This document shows positions 1 through 8,962 of a stretch of DNA of 64,000 nucleotides, piece by piece. The stretch spans positions 1 through 64,000 of the forward strand of contig CAZIQL010000006.1 in assembly GCA_964541485.1 (NCBI GenBank). The letters are read 5' to 3'. Source of the stretch: SIG299 sp964541485 (GTDB lineage: Bacteria; Bacillota; Clostridia; Lachnospirales; Lachnospiraceae). A model generated the notes under the pieces. That model had not been told where the DNA came from, did no database searches, and saw only the letters and a list, made by a program, of their open reading frames with translations. Both the position numbers and the translations under genes were made by a program. Position 1 is the first letter of the stretch. Every line of letters begins with the position of its first letter.

Positions 1-672
1 TCCTTTTTTATTCTGACGTCTTTGTTTATACGAAGTTTTCCTTCTGAGATCGATGTTCTTTATTGTCAATTCTCCTGCATCAATGTAGTTATACAGACTT
101 CTAAGTGATACCGGCATTTCCTTTTCATGCTCCGCATAAATGTGAGTTAAAGGCTGTCCCTTACGCACAAGCTTTGTAATAAGCTCATCCAGCATCTTCT
201 TGTCATCTTCCTCCAGACGTATGCCCTGTCTGCTTTCTGTCCTGCGTCTTTTTACTGCTGCATCTGCGCATTGTGCTGTATAAATGTATTTGTCCTTCCA
301 GCAGATTCTTTTCTGGTGACAGGTATTACAGACATACGGTGCTGATTCCCACTTGTTACATTTGACCGATACATACTTTTCACAGTAATCATGGCAGTTA
401 TGTACCTTGCAAAACTTACAACGATAACTACAGAATTCATCTTCATCGCATATATGCTGTGCTGCACACTGCCTGGCAAATCTGCAATCATTGCCTCCCG
501 GATAATTACCATGGATAAATGTACGATTTTCTTTTACCTCATGTGCAATCGTTGAAGGATGTCTATCCAACCGCTTGGCAATGGATTTAAAGGATTCCTT
601 TCTTTCAATCCCAACTTCTATTGCAAGCCGGTCGGACAGTGTCATCTGTGGCTGTCTTTTATAGTAATTCAT
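1..672 (-). CDS. IS30-family transposase, N-terminal part (cut by window edge)
   Basis: The frame is open from an ATG at 672 to the window edge (224 codons), so the protein is incomplete here by position only. The N-terminus (MNYYKRQPQMTLSDRLAIEV, then KSIAKRLDRHPSTIAHEVKE) is the helix-turn-helix that IS30-family transposases use to bind their terminal repeats. It is followed by a Cys/His-rich stretch at about residues 60-125 with repeated CxxC and CxxxC spacings, a likely zinc-binding insert seen in Firmicute members. The DDE catalytic core would lie beyond position 1. No frameshift or internal stop was found in the visible part, so the copy may be active. Family assignment is from the HTH and the Cys cluster and is fairly secure. 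Confidence 0.85.
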   Translation of the reverse strand, partial: MNYYKRQPQMTLSDRLAIEVGIERKESFKSIAKRLDRHPSTIAHEVKENRTFIHGNYPGGNDCRFARQCAAQHICDEDEFCSYRCKFCKVHNCHDYCEKYVSVKCNKWESAPYVCNTCHQKRICWKDKYIYTAQCADAAVKRRRTESRQGIRLEEDDKKMLDELITKLVRKGQPLTHIYAEHEKEMPVSLRSLYNYIDAGELTIKNIDLRRKTSYKQRRQNKKG

Positions 673-790
673 ATCTGCTCCTTTCAGCAGATAGCAATCG
701 ATACCATTACTATAACACACATCCCTACAAACCTCGTTGCAAAAGTAAATTAGACTTTTTTAGCCATTTTCAGTTGTCAAAGTACGGGTT
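1..790 (-). mobile_element. IS30-family insertion sequence, left-truncated by the window
   Basis: The transposase runs off the left edge. The outer end of the element must lie between its start (672) and the terminator near 890. The stretch at 735-790, with GTTGCAAAAGTAAATTAGAC and a T-rich segment, is a plausible terminal repeat region, but the second end is outside the window so the boundary is only estimated. No target duplication can be checked. Confidence 0.45.
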
Positions 791-890
791 TAATTTTGCA
801 TTCTAGGCTTGTTTACAGTTAGAAGATATCATAATATAAGTCCATTTAAACGGACTTCATGTGAGAAAGGAGAAAGGAGGCATAAAAACA

Positions 891-925
891 CCCCAAGAGC
901 CAGCTTTTATTGCTTACTCTTGGGG
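891..925 (-). terminator. Terminator of the WYL regulator gene
   Basis: CCCCAAGAG (891-899) pairs with CTCTTGGGG (917-925). Read on the minus strand the hairpin is followed by TGTTTTTATG, a U-rich tract, and it sits 39 nt after the stop codon of the WYL gene. Confidence 0.8.
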
Positions 926-963
926 CATTTACTTTCCTGGGAAATCAGATTTTCTCTTACTCT

Positions 964-1989
964 CTATTGTTCCTTCTCCTCCGGCAGCTCCGTCGTCTCC
1001 TCATACACCGCCAGTAATTTCCGGGAAAACTCACGCATCTCATCTACCACGTCATCCGGGCCAACGATTCTTACCCATCTGCCAAGACTCGCTATCCAGC
1101 CAAAAAACTGCTTACTGACCGCCACGTCAACTGCGGTTTCGCTGCGCCGGTCTCCCGCCGGATGAATCGGAATGTCCTTACCAAAACGGTCAATAAACAC
1201 GCCCACCATATAATCCGGGAAAGAAATGCGCACCTTCTTAATCTCACCATGGAACATTCCAAAATTCACATTGGAATACGCTGCCATATCAAAACTCTGA
1301 AAGAACTCCTTGCCACCGCGCGGCTCCTCCAGAATCGAAATCTTCACCATCTTGTCCACGCGGTAATGCTTGATTTTCTCCTCGTAATGATCAAACGCCA
1401 CCAGATAATAATTCTCATCATCCCAGGTCAGCGCCCATGGGCTTACCGTAAAGAAGCTTCCGCCATGTAGCGGAACCAGCTTTTTATTTGTATACCACCC
1501 ACAGTACTGGAAAGTAATTTTACTGTTTTTTGCAATGGCAGAGTGAAGTGTATCCACATTATAATAAATGCTCTCATTCATTGTCTTGATTCTGCCATGG
1601 ACATACACCTGACGTTGCAGCTGTGCCGCCTGGTGATGGCTCACCAGACCTTTGATTTTCTTAATCAGTTCATTGGACTTCTTTTCCGTAATGAACTTTG
1701 ACGACTGGATAGCATCCATCAGAAGCTTTACCTCTGCCACCTCAAAATCCCTGCTTCCGACATGGTAATAGGTCTCCCTGCCAACCTTTTCTTTGATTAT
1801 TTCAATTCCAAGCTTGTCCGTCATATCTGCAAAATCATCATAAATGCTCTTCCGCTCCGCCGCCACACCATAACGCCCAAGCTCCTCTAAAATCTGTGCC
1901 ATCGTAAGGCCATGTTCATCATCTGTTTTTTCGAGCATAATTCTGGTCAGATAGGACAATTTCAATTTTTGATTGTTTCCTTTTGCCAT
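964..1989 (-). CDS. WYL-domain transcriptional regulator (YafY type)
   Basis: This 341-residue protein begins with a winged helix (about residues 5-60, KLKLSYLTRIMLEKTDDEHG then MAQILEELGRYGV) of the DeoR/HTH_11 kind. A WYL domain follows in the middle (about 140-225), where NYYLVAFDHYEEKIKHYRVD matches the WYL core, and then a WCX-like C-terminal region. Such proteins are ligand-responsive regulators; the ligand here is unknown and may be a nucleotide or nucleic acid. The start at 1989 is supported by AGGAG upstream. The neighbouring NUDIX gene is divergent, with about 280 nt between them, so the regulator could act on that gap. It ends in a clear terminator. Confidence 0.85.
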   Translation of the reverse strand: MAKGNNQKLKLSYLTRIMLEKTDDEHGLTMAQILEELGRYGVAAERKSIYDDFADMTDKLGIEIIKEKVGRETYYHVGSRDFEVAEVKLLMDAIQSSKFITEKKSNELIKKIKGLVSHHQAAQLQRQVYVHGRIKTMNESIYYNVDTLHSAIAKNSKITFQYCGWYTNKKLVPLHGGSFFTVSPWALTWDDENYYLVAFDHYEEKIKHYRVDKMVKISILEEPRGGKEFFQSFDMAAYSNVNFGMFHGEIKKVRISFPDYMVGVFIDRFGKDIPIHPAGDRRSETAVDVAVSKQFFGWIASLGRWVRIVGPDDVVDEMREFSRKLLAVYEETTELPEEKEQ

Positions 1990-2179
1990 CGTAAGTTTCT
2001 CCTGTTTAAGCGTTAAGATAATCCCACCGGTTTAGGTAAATGTCTTCTAAGTCAAAAAAATTTCTGATAAAACCTCTACACCCTTCATCTAATCTTCATT
2101 TTACCACTTCTCACCGCAAAAAGAAACCTACTTATCAAAATCCGAATAAACGTTTACACTGCGGTCTTTTTGCTTCCAT

Positions 2180-2208
2180 TTGCTAATTTCCTCATTTTGT
2201 ACTATAAT
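2180..2208 (+). promoter_or_regulatory. Promoter of the NUDIX gene
   Basis: TTGCTA (2180-2185), a 17-nt spacer and TATAAT (2203-2208) form a sigma-A type promoter 60 nt before the start codon. The rest of the 1990-2267 gap shows no gene. Confidence 0.6.
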
Positions 2209-2267
2209 AAACGAAGACTTTTTATACTGTTTGGACAAACTAAATCAAAAAGAAAGGACTGCGTATC

Positions 2268-2921
2268 ATGAAACCTGTCATACGAAAAGAAAATGTCAAA
2301 CCACTGTTTGAATCCCGGTTCATCAAAGTGTTTGATTTAGAATATGAAGAAGGAAAACATTATTATGATGCAACCCGACGGTCGCTCGACCACCTGATGG
2401 CAACCAAAACCGATGAGGAGTTTAAAAACTCTCTTCCCGATGCGGTTTCCTGCGTGGTCATCTTAAAGATAAATGAAGACGAACCAAAGCTTCTGCTTAC
2501 CAAAGAATACCGTTATCCGGCGGGACAATTTCTCTTAAGTCCTCCGGCGGGACTTTTGGATGCGGCAGATGAGAGCGAAGAAAATCCTCTGCTTGCCACG
2601 GCAAAAAGAGAGATTGAGGAAGAGACCGGTCTCGTTTTAACGGACAAGGATTCCATGCATGTTATCAATCCGCTTCTCTTTTCCACACCGGGCATGACCG
2701 ATGAAAGCAATGCCCTCGTCTGTGCCGTACTCAATCTAACCGACACCGATGCCTTGTCGCAGGACGGCGCAGTTGGTTCGGAGTGCTTTGACGGCTTTGA
2801 GCTTCTGACAAAAGAAGACGCCCTTCGCATTTTAAGGAACGGCAGGGATGATGAAGGCATCTTTTTCTCCATCTTCACCTGGGCAACACTGATGTATTTT
2901 GTATCTGATTTGTGGAAATAG
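2268..2921 (+). CDS. NUDIX hydrolase, ADP-ribose pyrophosphatase-like
   Basis: The 217-residue protein carries a NUDIX signature at about residues 94-125: a Gly-rich lead (PPAGLLDAADESEE) followed by REIEEETGL, the metal-binding REUXEEXGU block. The Gly-to-Glu spacing at the start of the box is slightly longer than the strict consensus. The length and PPAGLLD context fit ADP-ribose or sugar-nucleotide pyrophosphatases, which split a nucleoside diphosphate linked to a sugar. Substrate is inferred from family only. AAAGGACTGCGTATC precedes the start. The DUF2971 gene follows after 15 nt, so the two are probably co-transcribed. Confidence 0.85.
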   Translation: MKPVIRKENVKPLFESRFIKVFDLEYEEGKHYYDATRRSLDHLMATKTDEEFKNSLPDAVSCVVILKINEDEPKLLLTKEYRYPAGQFLLSPPAGLLDAADESEENPLLATAKREIEEETGLVLTDKDSMHVINPLLFSTPGMTDESNALVCAVLNLTDTDALSQDGAVGSECFDGFELLTKEDALRILRNGRDDEGIFFSIFTWATLMYFVSDLWK

Positions 2922-2936
2922 AAAGGATGAAACACG

Positions 2937-3758
2937 ATGTTATACCATTACACCGACTTTTCTGCTTTTGACGGTATCATCCGTTGTGCAGAACTGAGAC
3001 TGAACAACATTTTAAATATGAATGATGCCTCAGAAATGCGCCTTTTTATGAATGGCATCTGTAAGGCAGTCATCGAAAAACTGGAGGCTGACGGTGAAAA
3101 AGAAAAAAGCCGTGCTGCGGAAAATTTTTTCCGTGCAGAGCTTGTCAAGGAGTTCCACTATTCTGCATATGCTGCCTGCTTCTCCAAATACCGTGACGAT
3201 GCCTCCCAATGGGAACGCTACGGGCACTACGGACAGGGCGTTTGTATTGCCTTCCATGATGAAATGATGGAAAAGATGACCGGCGGTGCAATTTCCCTGG
3301 AAGAAGTATTTTATCAGGAAGACATGCACGAACACCGTCTGGTAGAGGCATTTTACCAGCAGATAAAAAAGACCGAAAGCTTTACCGATGACCTGGCTCC
3401 ACTGCAGGATTTGATGAATGACGCCTGGATTCAGTCCGCAGCGTTTAAGCATCCGTCCTTTGCCAGCGAAAAGGAATTCCGTCTCGTGGTTTCTCCGTTC
3501 ATCTCCAATGAATTTGCAGTAGAACCGAAATACCACGTATCCAAAGACCGAATCAAAAAATATTATCCGCTCAACTTAAACCGCATGTGCAGCAAGTTAA
3601 ACATGCACTTATCCGATCTGGTCGGCGAAATCATCATCGGACCGACCTCGTCCCAGTCCATCGCAATCCTGCAGGATTACCTATCCGACTGCGGACTCAA
3701 CATCCTAAAGGACAAGATTCACATGTCGAATTGTCCGTTAAGAAAGCCGACATCATAA
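2937..3758 (+). CDS. DUF2971 family protein
   Basis: The 273-residue protein starts MLYHYTDFSAFDGIIRCAEL and continues with LRLNNILNMNDASEM, the diagnostic beginning of DUF2971. The middle holds YAACFSKYRDDASQWERYG and later FASEKEFRLVV, also typical. The family has no firmly established biochemical role, although distant resemblance to ADP-ribosyl transferase-like folds has been suggested. The pairing with a NUDIX (ADP-ribose type) hydrolase 15 nt upstream is suggestive in that light but proves nothing. No signal peptide or membrane segment is visible. GAAAGGATGAAACACG provides the ribosome binding site. Confidence 0.8.
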   Translation: MLYHYTDFSAFDGIIRCAELRLNNILNMNDASEMRLFMNGICKAVIEKLEADGEKEKSRAAENFFRAELVKEFHYSAYAACFSKYRDDASQWERYGHYGQGVCIAFHDEMMEKMTGGAISLEEVFYQEDMHEHRLVEAFYQQIKKTESFTDDLAPLQDLMNDAWIQSAAFKHPSFASEKEFRLVVSPFISNEFAVEPKYHVSKDRIKKYYPLNLNRMCSKLNMHLSDLVGEIIIGPTSSQSIAILQDYLSDCGLNILKDKIHMSNCPLRKPTS

Positions 3759-3870
3759 GGATTTCGGGTCTTGGGGTTTTCTCTTGATGTCCGACTCCGC
3801 ACAAATGATTTTTAAGGAATTTTGCGCAAAAATATCATCACATCTTCCTACTGAAATAAACTTCGGCAAA

Positions 3871-3975
3871 GGTTATTACGAACAAAAAAATTCTCATGCT
3901 TTATACTCAATTGTCCTGACTCCCAGCGGACATGGACAAGAGTATAAACCATGAGAATTTGCAATTCGCAATAAC
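3871..3975. terminator. Long imperfect palindrome between convergent genes, probable bidirectional terminator
   Basis: The outer arms GGTTATTACGAA and TTCGCAATAACC, the middle arms AAATTCTCATG and CATGAGAATTT, and the inner arms TTTATACTC and GAGTATAAA pair across a short centre at about 3920-3930, giving a stem of about 45 bp. It lies between the DUF2971 gene (plus) and the lipoprotein gene (minus). Weaker mirror similarity continues into the last codons of the lipoprotein gene. Confidence 0.7.
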
Positions 3976-3989
3976 CTCTTCTACGCTCT

Positions 3990-4724
3990 TTACTTCACTA
4001 TAATGGATGTAATGTGCGGATTGATGCCATCATACCAGTATACAAAGCCTTCTACGTCGATGGTGTCGCCAACCTTTAAGTTCTGGGCTGCCTTATAAAC
4101 GTCAGTGTCCTTGCCGCAAAGGTAAGACTCAATAAGGAATGTGTATGTCTTTCCGTTTACGGAAACGTTGAAGTAAACGTCATCACCTTCAGAACCGGAA
4201 CCATTCCACTTGTAAAGGAATGGTACTTCATTACCCTCAGCATCCGTGGAAGCTACAACAGTGAGACCCTTGAATGCTGCGAACTCGTTCTGGTGGTTAA
4301 TCATGTCGTCAGTACCAAGAAGGGAAGTTAAATCTGTAGCTTCTGCAACATAATTGCCTTCTAAAATTTCGAATGTACCTTCAATGATTTCTACTTCGCC
4401 GGCATACGCATCCTTGAAGCCCTTTACGCGGATCTTTGTACCAGGAGTTAACTTTGCAGCGTCTGCTTCTGTACAAGCCATGTTGTATGCAAAATATGCA
4501 CCTTCGCCATCCTGTAAGTAAGCAACAATCTTGTTATCCCACCAGGACTGAGTTGCCTGAACGTAAGCTTCAATCGTTACCTCTGCACCAAGCTCTGCTG
4601 CAGCGTACTCTGCGTGAGTCATAACACCTTCCGACTTTGCGTTGATGTCTTCCTTTGTGCCACCGCAAGCGGTAAGACCAACTACCATTAAAACTGCTAA
4701 AAATAATGCTGTTAACTTTTTCAT
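3990..4724 (-). CDS. Lipoprotein with probable OB-fold domain
   Basis: About 244 residues. MKKLTALFLAVLMVVGLTAC is a lipoprotein signal peptide ending in the lipobox LTAC, so the product is anchored outside the membrane. The body has beta-rich stretches such as EVTIEAYVQATQSWWDNKIV and TPGTKIRVKGFKDAYAGEVE that resemble OB-fold domains of surface lipoproteins; the ligand is unknown. Two ATGs lie close together. The downstream one (4724) is preferred because GAGGAG sits 8 nt away, while the first is only 2 nt from it. The gene follows the sugar-binding protein by about 100 nt on the same strand and may be part of that transcript. Confidence 0.65.
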   Translation of the reverse strand: MKKLTALFLAVLMVVGLTACGGTKEDINAKSEGVMTHAEYAAAELGAEVTIEAYVQATQSWWDNKIVAYLQDGEGAYFAYNMACTEADAAKLTPGTKIRVKGFKDAYAGEVEIIEGTFEILEGNYVAEATDLTSLLGTDDMINHQNEFAAFKGLTVVASTDAEGNEVPFLYKWNGSGSEGDDVYFNVSVNGKTYTFLIESYLCGKDTDVYKAAQNLKVGDTIDVEGFVYWYDGINPHITSIIVK

Positions 4725-4825
4725 CTTCATCTCTCCTCTTTCGATAAGATATTTGTTTTATAACGAAGGATATTATATATCCAAACGCATCAAAATTTCA
4801 AGCCCCTACAGAGTTCTTTTCTGTT

Positions 4826-6430
4826 TTAGTGTTTTCTCTTTTGTTTTATCTTTTGAAAAATTACATACAAAAGGATCAACCCCCAGGCAACCAGAAGCGA
4901 TACCAAAAGCACAACCGCTGTTGTCGGAAGCGGACCGAACTCCGTCGTTCCAAGCAACGTATTCAGCTTGTCAAGACCATACAGCGTAGTAACGGAATCA
5001 AACTGTGTTTCCATGAATTCATCATCCACCGTCTGCTTTCTGCTGTATGCCCTGGCTGCATTGTTAATGAGCTGTCCTGCCGCATCACGAAGCGATGCCG
5101 AGCCGTTAAACACCGGTGTCACAAAGGTATTCTCAATATTATCAAGAACAATCTTGGCTGCTTTAATTTTTACATCATAATAGGTGTCATTGTCCTCACC
5201 CATGCGGGACAAATACTCCTGATACTCTGTAGAATCCAGTGCCTTTGAAGTCACCGGTACATATCCTTCCGTCTGCGAGTAGGCAATCTGCACTTCGTTC
5301 GTCAAAAGATACTGCACAAACAGCCACGATGCCACAACCTCCTGCGGATCCTCCTTATTAAAAATGCAGATGGAAGGCCCCTGGGAAATCATCTGCGGAT
5401 TCTCCGTATCAAACTGCGGAATCGCCATTACCTCTGTTTCAAACGGAATCAGCTTATCTTCATCAATTTCCTGCAATGGCGCATACGGTCCCATCCAGGT
5501 CGCACCGGCGGTGGAATCAATTGCAAACAGGCACTGCCCGGCGTTGAATTTGTTTCCCGGATAGCTCACAATATTAAACGTAGAAAATGCTCCGGTTGCC
5601 GCGTGCTCTGCGACCGTATATAGAATATCCTTGGTCGTTTCGTTAAACAGACCAATGGTTCCGTTCTCATCAGAATAACCGGCATTCTGCTGCTTTAACA
5701 TCTGAATCATCATGTTGTCTACGGACTTGTAGATAAACGGAATCATTACCGTCTGACCGTTAATCAGATAAGTTCCGTCTTCTGCCTTTGCCATGGCAGC
5801 CTCAGAAACCTCCCAGACAAAGTCCCACGTCAGCTGCTCCGGCAGCGTAAAGCCAAGCGCTTCCACATAAGTTTTATTCACATAGCACGCTTCCGAGGAA
5901 CGCATAAACGGCATTGTATAATAGTGACCGTTAAAAAAACCTTCCTCCAAAAACTTCGGAATGATTTCTTCCTGCGTCGGTGCATCAAACAGCACCTGAC
6001 TTCCGCCAAAACCGAACATTTCATGCGTAAACAGTTCATCTAACGGCACCACCTGATTCATGCCGGTCAGATACGTTGCCACGTGGTCCGGATAACTGAT
6101 GCAGACATTCGGTGTTGTCCCGGTAGCAAGGTTTGTAATGACGTCCTTGTAAATATCACCGTAGTTTGTGTACAAACGGAGTGTTACGTTCACATTCGGA
6201 TACAATGCTTCAAAATCCGCAATCGCCTTTTCATAAATCCTCGTCTGCACAATATTCGTATCATTTTTTGCCCAGAAGACAATGTCATATTCCTTTGTTG
6301 TATCAAACTCCTCCGGAAGGACAAAGGCATCCGGTCCCTTCGAGCCGTGACAACCGGAAAGAAGTGCCATGCAGGCAATCGTTATCCCCATCAGAAGTAC
6401 TTTTTTCAGGAATTTGTTTCTCTTTCTCAT
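4826..6430 (-). CDS. Extracellular sugar-binding protein of an ABC importer, with C-terminal membrane segment
   Basis: The 534-residue protein starts with a lipoprotein signal (KKVLLMGITIACMALLSGC). It continues as a family 1 solute-binding protein: DIVFWAKNDTNIVQTRIYEK, a NVTLRLYTNYGDIYKDVITN strand-helix unit, then NKFNAGQCLFAIDSTAGAT and the hinge-like QMISQGPSICIFNKED. The substrate should be a mono- or oligosaccharide. Unusually, the C-terminus has a hydrophobic helix (about residues 500-522, TTAVVLLVSLLVAWGLILLY) followed by a basic tail, a second membrane anchor that most binding proteins lack. Its start overlaps the stop of the second permease by 4 nt (ATGA), so translation is coupled. 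Confidence 0.85.
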   Translation of the reverse strand: MRKRNKFLKKVLLMGITIACMALLSGCHGSKGPDAFVLPEEFDTTKEYDIVFWAKNDTNIVQTRIYEKAIADFEALYPNVNVTLRLYTNYGDIYKDVITNLATGTTPNVCISYPDHVATYLTGMNQVVPLDELFTHEMFGFGGSQVLFDAPTQEEIIPKFLEEGFFNGHYYTMPFMRSSEACYVNKTYVEALGFTLPEQLTWDFVWEVSEAAMAKAEDGTYLINGQTVMIPFIYKSVDNMMIQMLKQQNAGYSDENGTIGLFNETTKDILYTVAEHAATGAFSTFNIVSYPGNKFNAGQCLFAIDSTAGATWMGPYAPLQEIDEDKLIPFETEVMAIPQFDTENPQMISQGPSICIFNKEDPQEVVASWLFVQYLLTNEVQIAYSQTEGYVPVTSKALDSTEYQEYLSRMGEDNDTYYDVKIKAAKIVLDNIENTFVTPVFNGSASLRDAAGQLINNAARAYSRKQTVDDEFMETQFDSVTTLYGLDKLNTLLGTTEFGPLPTTAVVLLVSLLVAWGLILLYVIFQKIKQKRKH

Positions 6431-7311
6431 CCTTTGGTACCTCCTCTTGACACACCTTCCATGACCTTGTCCCGAAACACCAGAAACAGGATAATCAGCG
6501 GCAGCGTAACCGCTACCACTGCTGCCATCATGGCAGGAATATTTTCACGTCCGAAGCCATTTTCCCGAATGGCCTGAATTCCGTTTGACACCAGATAATA
6601 TGCGCTGTCATCGGTAATGAGTCTTGGCCACACGTAGGAATTCCAGCACTCAATAATTTTTAAAATAATAATCGTCACAAAGGTCGGTTTTGAAATCGGA
6701 ATCATTACCTTTAACAGATACTTAAAATCCGAGGTGCCGTCTGCCTTTGCTGCCAGATACAGCGTTTCCGGTATCTGCTCAAAGTTCTCTTTTAACAAGT
6801 ACAGATAGAACACCGACATGACGGACGGCAGGATAAGACCGGCAAACGTATTCCTCATGTCGAGATTTGTAATGGTCACAAAGTTTGTGATGACCACCAG
6901 TTCGTTTGGAATCATCATCATGGAAAGAAACAGCACAAACGCAAAGTTTTTTCCTTTAAACTCAAGGCGGGCAAACGCAAATGCCGCAAGCGTAATTACC
7001 ACCAGCATGATGGCAGTTGTCAGCACCGCAAACAAAATGGTATTCAGAAAATATTTGGCAAGCGGCACTGCCGTAAATGCCTTAATATAATTTTCAAAGG
7101 TCGGCTTCAGTGTAAAAAACTGCGGAATATACTCTGCATTATAAGCACTGTAGCTCTTTACCGAAGTAAGCAGCATCCAATAAAACGGAAACAGGACTAT
7201 CAGTGCCCAGATTGCAAGAAAAGTATACGTAAACACCTTCCCAATCCGTCCTCTCACCCTGGCCGCTTGTTCTATTTTTGCATAATCTGTTCTTTTTTCC
7301 ATCGCGGTCAC
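6427..7311 (-). CDS. Sugar ABC transporter permease, MalG-like
   Basis: This 294-residue inner-membrane protein has about six hydrophobic helices, the first at residues 28-50 (TYTFLAIWALIVLFPFYWML). The cytoplasmic EAA loop appears as ETLYLAAKADGTSDFKYLLK (about 180-200), where the ATPase docks. It matches the MalG/carbohydrate-uptake-1 permease family in length and order of motifs. It lies 3 nt after the other permease and overlaps the binding-protein gene. No ATPase gene is adjacent, which is common in Firmicutes where a shared MsmX/MsmK-type ATPase energises several importers. Confidence 0.9.
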   Translation of the reverse strand: MTAMEKRTDYAKIEQAARVRGRIGKVFTYTFLAIWALIVLFPFYWMLLTSVKSYSAYNAEYIPQFFTLKPTFENYIKAFTAVPLAKYFLNTILFAVLTTAIMLVVITLAAFAFARLEFKGKNFAFVLFLSMMMIPNELVVITNFVTITNLDMRNTFAGLILPSVMSVFYLYLLKENFEQIPETLYLAAKADGTSDFKYLLKVMIPISKPTFVTIIILKIIECWNSYVWPRLITDDSAYYLVSNGIQAIRENGFGRENIPAMMAAVVAVTLPLIILFLVFRDKVMEGVSRGGTKG

Positions 7312-7314
7312 CTC

Positions 7315-8232
7315 TTAGTAATGCACTTTCTTTTTGCTGATTAACAGGTTGATGCAGGTAATGGTCAGCACAATACTGAACAGAATAATTGCCGCTGCGG
7401 ATGCAAACGACGGATAACCGCCGCCGTCTCCGTAGAGCATGTCATACACATAACCTACCATCGTGTTCATTCCGTTTGCATTTAAATCGGTACCAAACAG
7501 TGCCACTGCATCGCTGTATGCCTTAAAGGCTCCGATAAAACCGGTAATCACAAGATAAAAAATCATCGGCGAAATCATCGGAAGCGTAATCTTGGTAAAA
7601 ATTCTTCCTTTTCTTGTACCGTCTACCCTTGCCGCGTTGTAATAGGTCTCATCCACAGATGCCAGTGCACTGGTCAAAATAAGAATCTTAAACGGCATAA
7701 CAATCCAAATGGTATACAGACAGAGTACCAGCATCTTTGCCCAATACGGTCCGTCAATAAAATCCACTGCTGTTCCGCCAAACCAGGTAATAAACATATT
7801 CACCAAACCATCGGAATATGGTGTTTTCTTAAATAAAATCATAAATACCAGACCAACCGCCAGCGTATTCGTCACATACGGCAGAAAATAAACCGTCTGG
7901 AACAGTTTTCTGAGCGCTTTTACGGAACTGAGTGCCACCGAAATCAAAAGCGCAATGCCGGTCGATAACGGCACTGTAATAATTACCAGAATAAATGTAT
8001 TTTTCACCGCCTGCAAAAAGAACGGGTCCCGCAGCACATAGGAGTAGTTGTATAATCCAACTCCCGAAAAGGTCTGCGATACCGAATTGTAGCCCTCTTC
8101 AAACGAATAAACAAATACATCAATTAACGGATATACCATAAACGCACCAAGAAAAATCATGGCGGGCAATAAATACAGCCAGCCTTTTAAGTGCTCTAAT
8201 TTTTTTATCCCGGATTTCTTTTTCTTCATCAT
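7315..8232 (-). CDS. Sugar ABC transporter permease, MalF-like
   Basis: About 305 residues from the preferred ATG at 8232, which has GGGGGCAGG directly upstream; 8229 is a close alternative, and a GTG at 8265 has no ribosome binding site. Helices include GWLYLLPAMIFLGAFMVYPL and NTFILVIITVPLSTGIALLI, and the EAA loop reads ETYYNAARVDGTRKGRIFTK. It is the first gene of the importer operon and pairs with the MalG-like permease to form the translocation channel. The order permease-permease-binding protein is the reverse of the usual one. Confidence 0.9.
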   Translation of the reverse strand: MMKKKKSGIKKLEHLKGWLYLLPAMIFLGAFMVYPLIDVFVYSFEEGYNSVSQTFSGVGLYNYSYVLRDPFFLQAVKNTFILVIITVPLSTGIALLISVALSSVKALRKLFQTVYFLPYVTNTLAVGLVFMILFKKTPYSDGLVNMFITWFGGTAVDFIDGPYWAKMLVLCLYTIWIVMPFKILILTSALASVDETYYNAARVDGTRKGRIFTKITLPMISPMIFYLVITGFIGAFKAYSDAVALFGTDLNANGMNTMVGYVYDMLYGDGGGYPSFASAAAIILFSIVLTITCINLLISKKKVHY

Positions 8233-8283
8233 CCTGCCCCCATCTGTCTGTAATGACTTTTTCACGTCAATCGAACAAAGGAT

Positions 8284-8321
8284 ATTTTAGCATAGATTGG
8301 ATGGTTTTTCAATCAATCTAT
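8284..8321 (-). promoter_or_regulatory. Promoter and 30-bp dyad operator of the sugar importer operon
   Basis: On the minus strand TTGAAA (8312-8307), a 17-nt spacer and TAAAAT (8289-8284) form a good promoter. The arms ATAGATTG (8292-8299) and CAATCTAT (8314-8321) flank the promoter core symmetrically, as expected for a LacI-type or similar repressor site. The regulator gene is not adjacent. Confidence 0.6.
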
Positions 8322-8372
8322 CGCACCAGATTTGTCTTCTTTCTCTCCTGCCCTCCTTCATTATAACAGAAA

Positions 8373-8410
8373 AAGGTGTCCGCATTCCTTTTTGGGGAAT
8401 GCGACACCTT
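8373..8410 (-). terminator. Terminator of the coiled repeat protein gene
   Basis: AAGGTGTCCGCATTCC and GGAATGCGACACCTT pair almost perfectly. On the minus strand the hairpin is followed by TTTTTCTG. Confidence 0.85.
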
Positions 8411-8451
8411 CTTCCGGTTCATATTGGGGATCTATTTCAATTTTGCGGTAC

Positions 8452-8841
8452 TTACTTGTTTCCAAATACTCTCTCTTTTGCTTCTTCTACGGTCTCTCCG
8501 TCTTTTGCATATACATGTTCCACATAAGCATCTGTCATCTTTTCCGATGCCTTTTCTACTCCTGCAAGAACATCTTCGCCTAACTTCTTCACACCTTCCA
8601 CGATACCGTCTTCCATTTTCTTGTAGCCCTCTACAACTCCATCTTCAATTTTCTTGTAGCCCTCTACAACTCCATCTTCAATCTTCTTATAACCACCGAC
8701 TACGGTATCCTCAACCTTCTTGTATGCTTCTACCGCATCTTCCTTAATCACTCTGCCGGCTTCCTTTAATTCTTCCTTCATATCTACTCCGTTTTCCTCT
8801 AACTCCTGCATAATCTGGTAAGTATCCTTTTCTCTGTTCAT
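8452..8841 (-). CDS. Small charged helical protein with internal tandem repeats
   Basis: The 129-residue protein has no recognised enzyme motif. Residues about 40-95 are a tandem repeat of an 11-residue unit related to VVEGYKKIEDG (VVGGYKKIEDG, VVEGYKKIEDG, VVEGYKKMEDG, IVEGVKKLGED). An 11-residue period suits a long amphipathic helix like those of LEA-type or apolipoprotein-like proteins. The repeats are nearly identical at DNA level (8620-8700), so the copy number may vary between strains. No signal peptide is visible, so it is probably cytoplasmic and might bind membrane or stress-exposed surfaces; that is inference. AAAAGGAG precedes the start and it has its own terminator. Confidence 0.7.
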   Translation of the reverse strand: MNREKDTYQIMQELEENGVDMKEELKEAGRVIKEDAVEAYKKVEDTVVGGYKKIEDGVVEGYKKIEDGVVEGYKKMEDGIVEGVKKLGEDVLAGVEKASEKMTDAYVEHVYAKDGETVEEAKERVFGNK

Positions 8842-8962
8842 TGTCTTGTTCTCCTTTTCTTTTCTTCATTTTATTTTTGTTATTTAGTATTTCCTGTTGA
8901 TGATGTTAAGATACCACCGGATTGTTGAAGAAATGTTCGCAAAATGTTTCCGAAATATTAAA

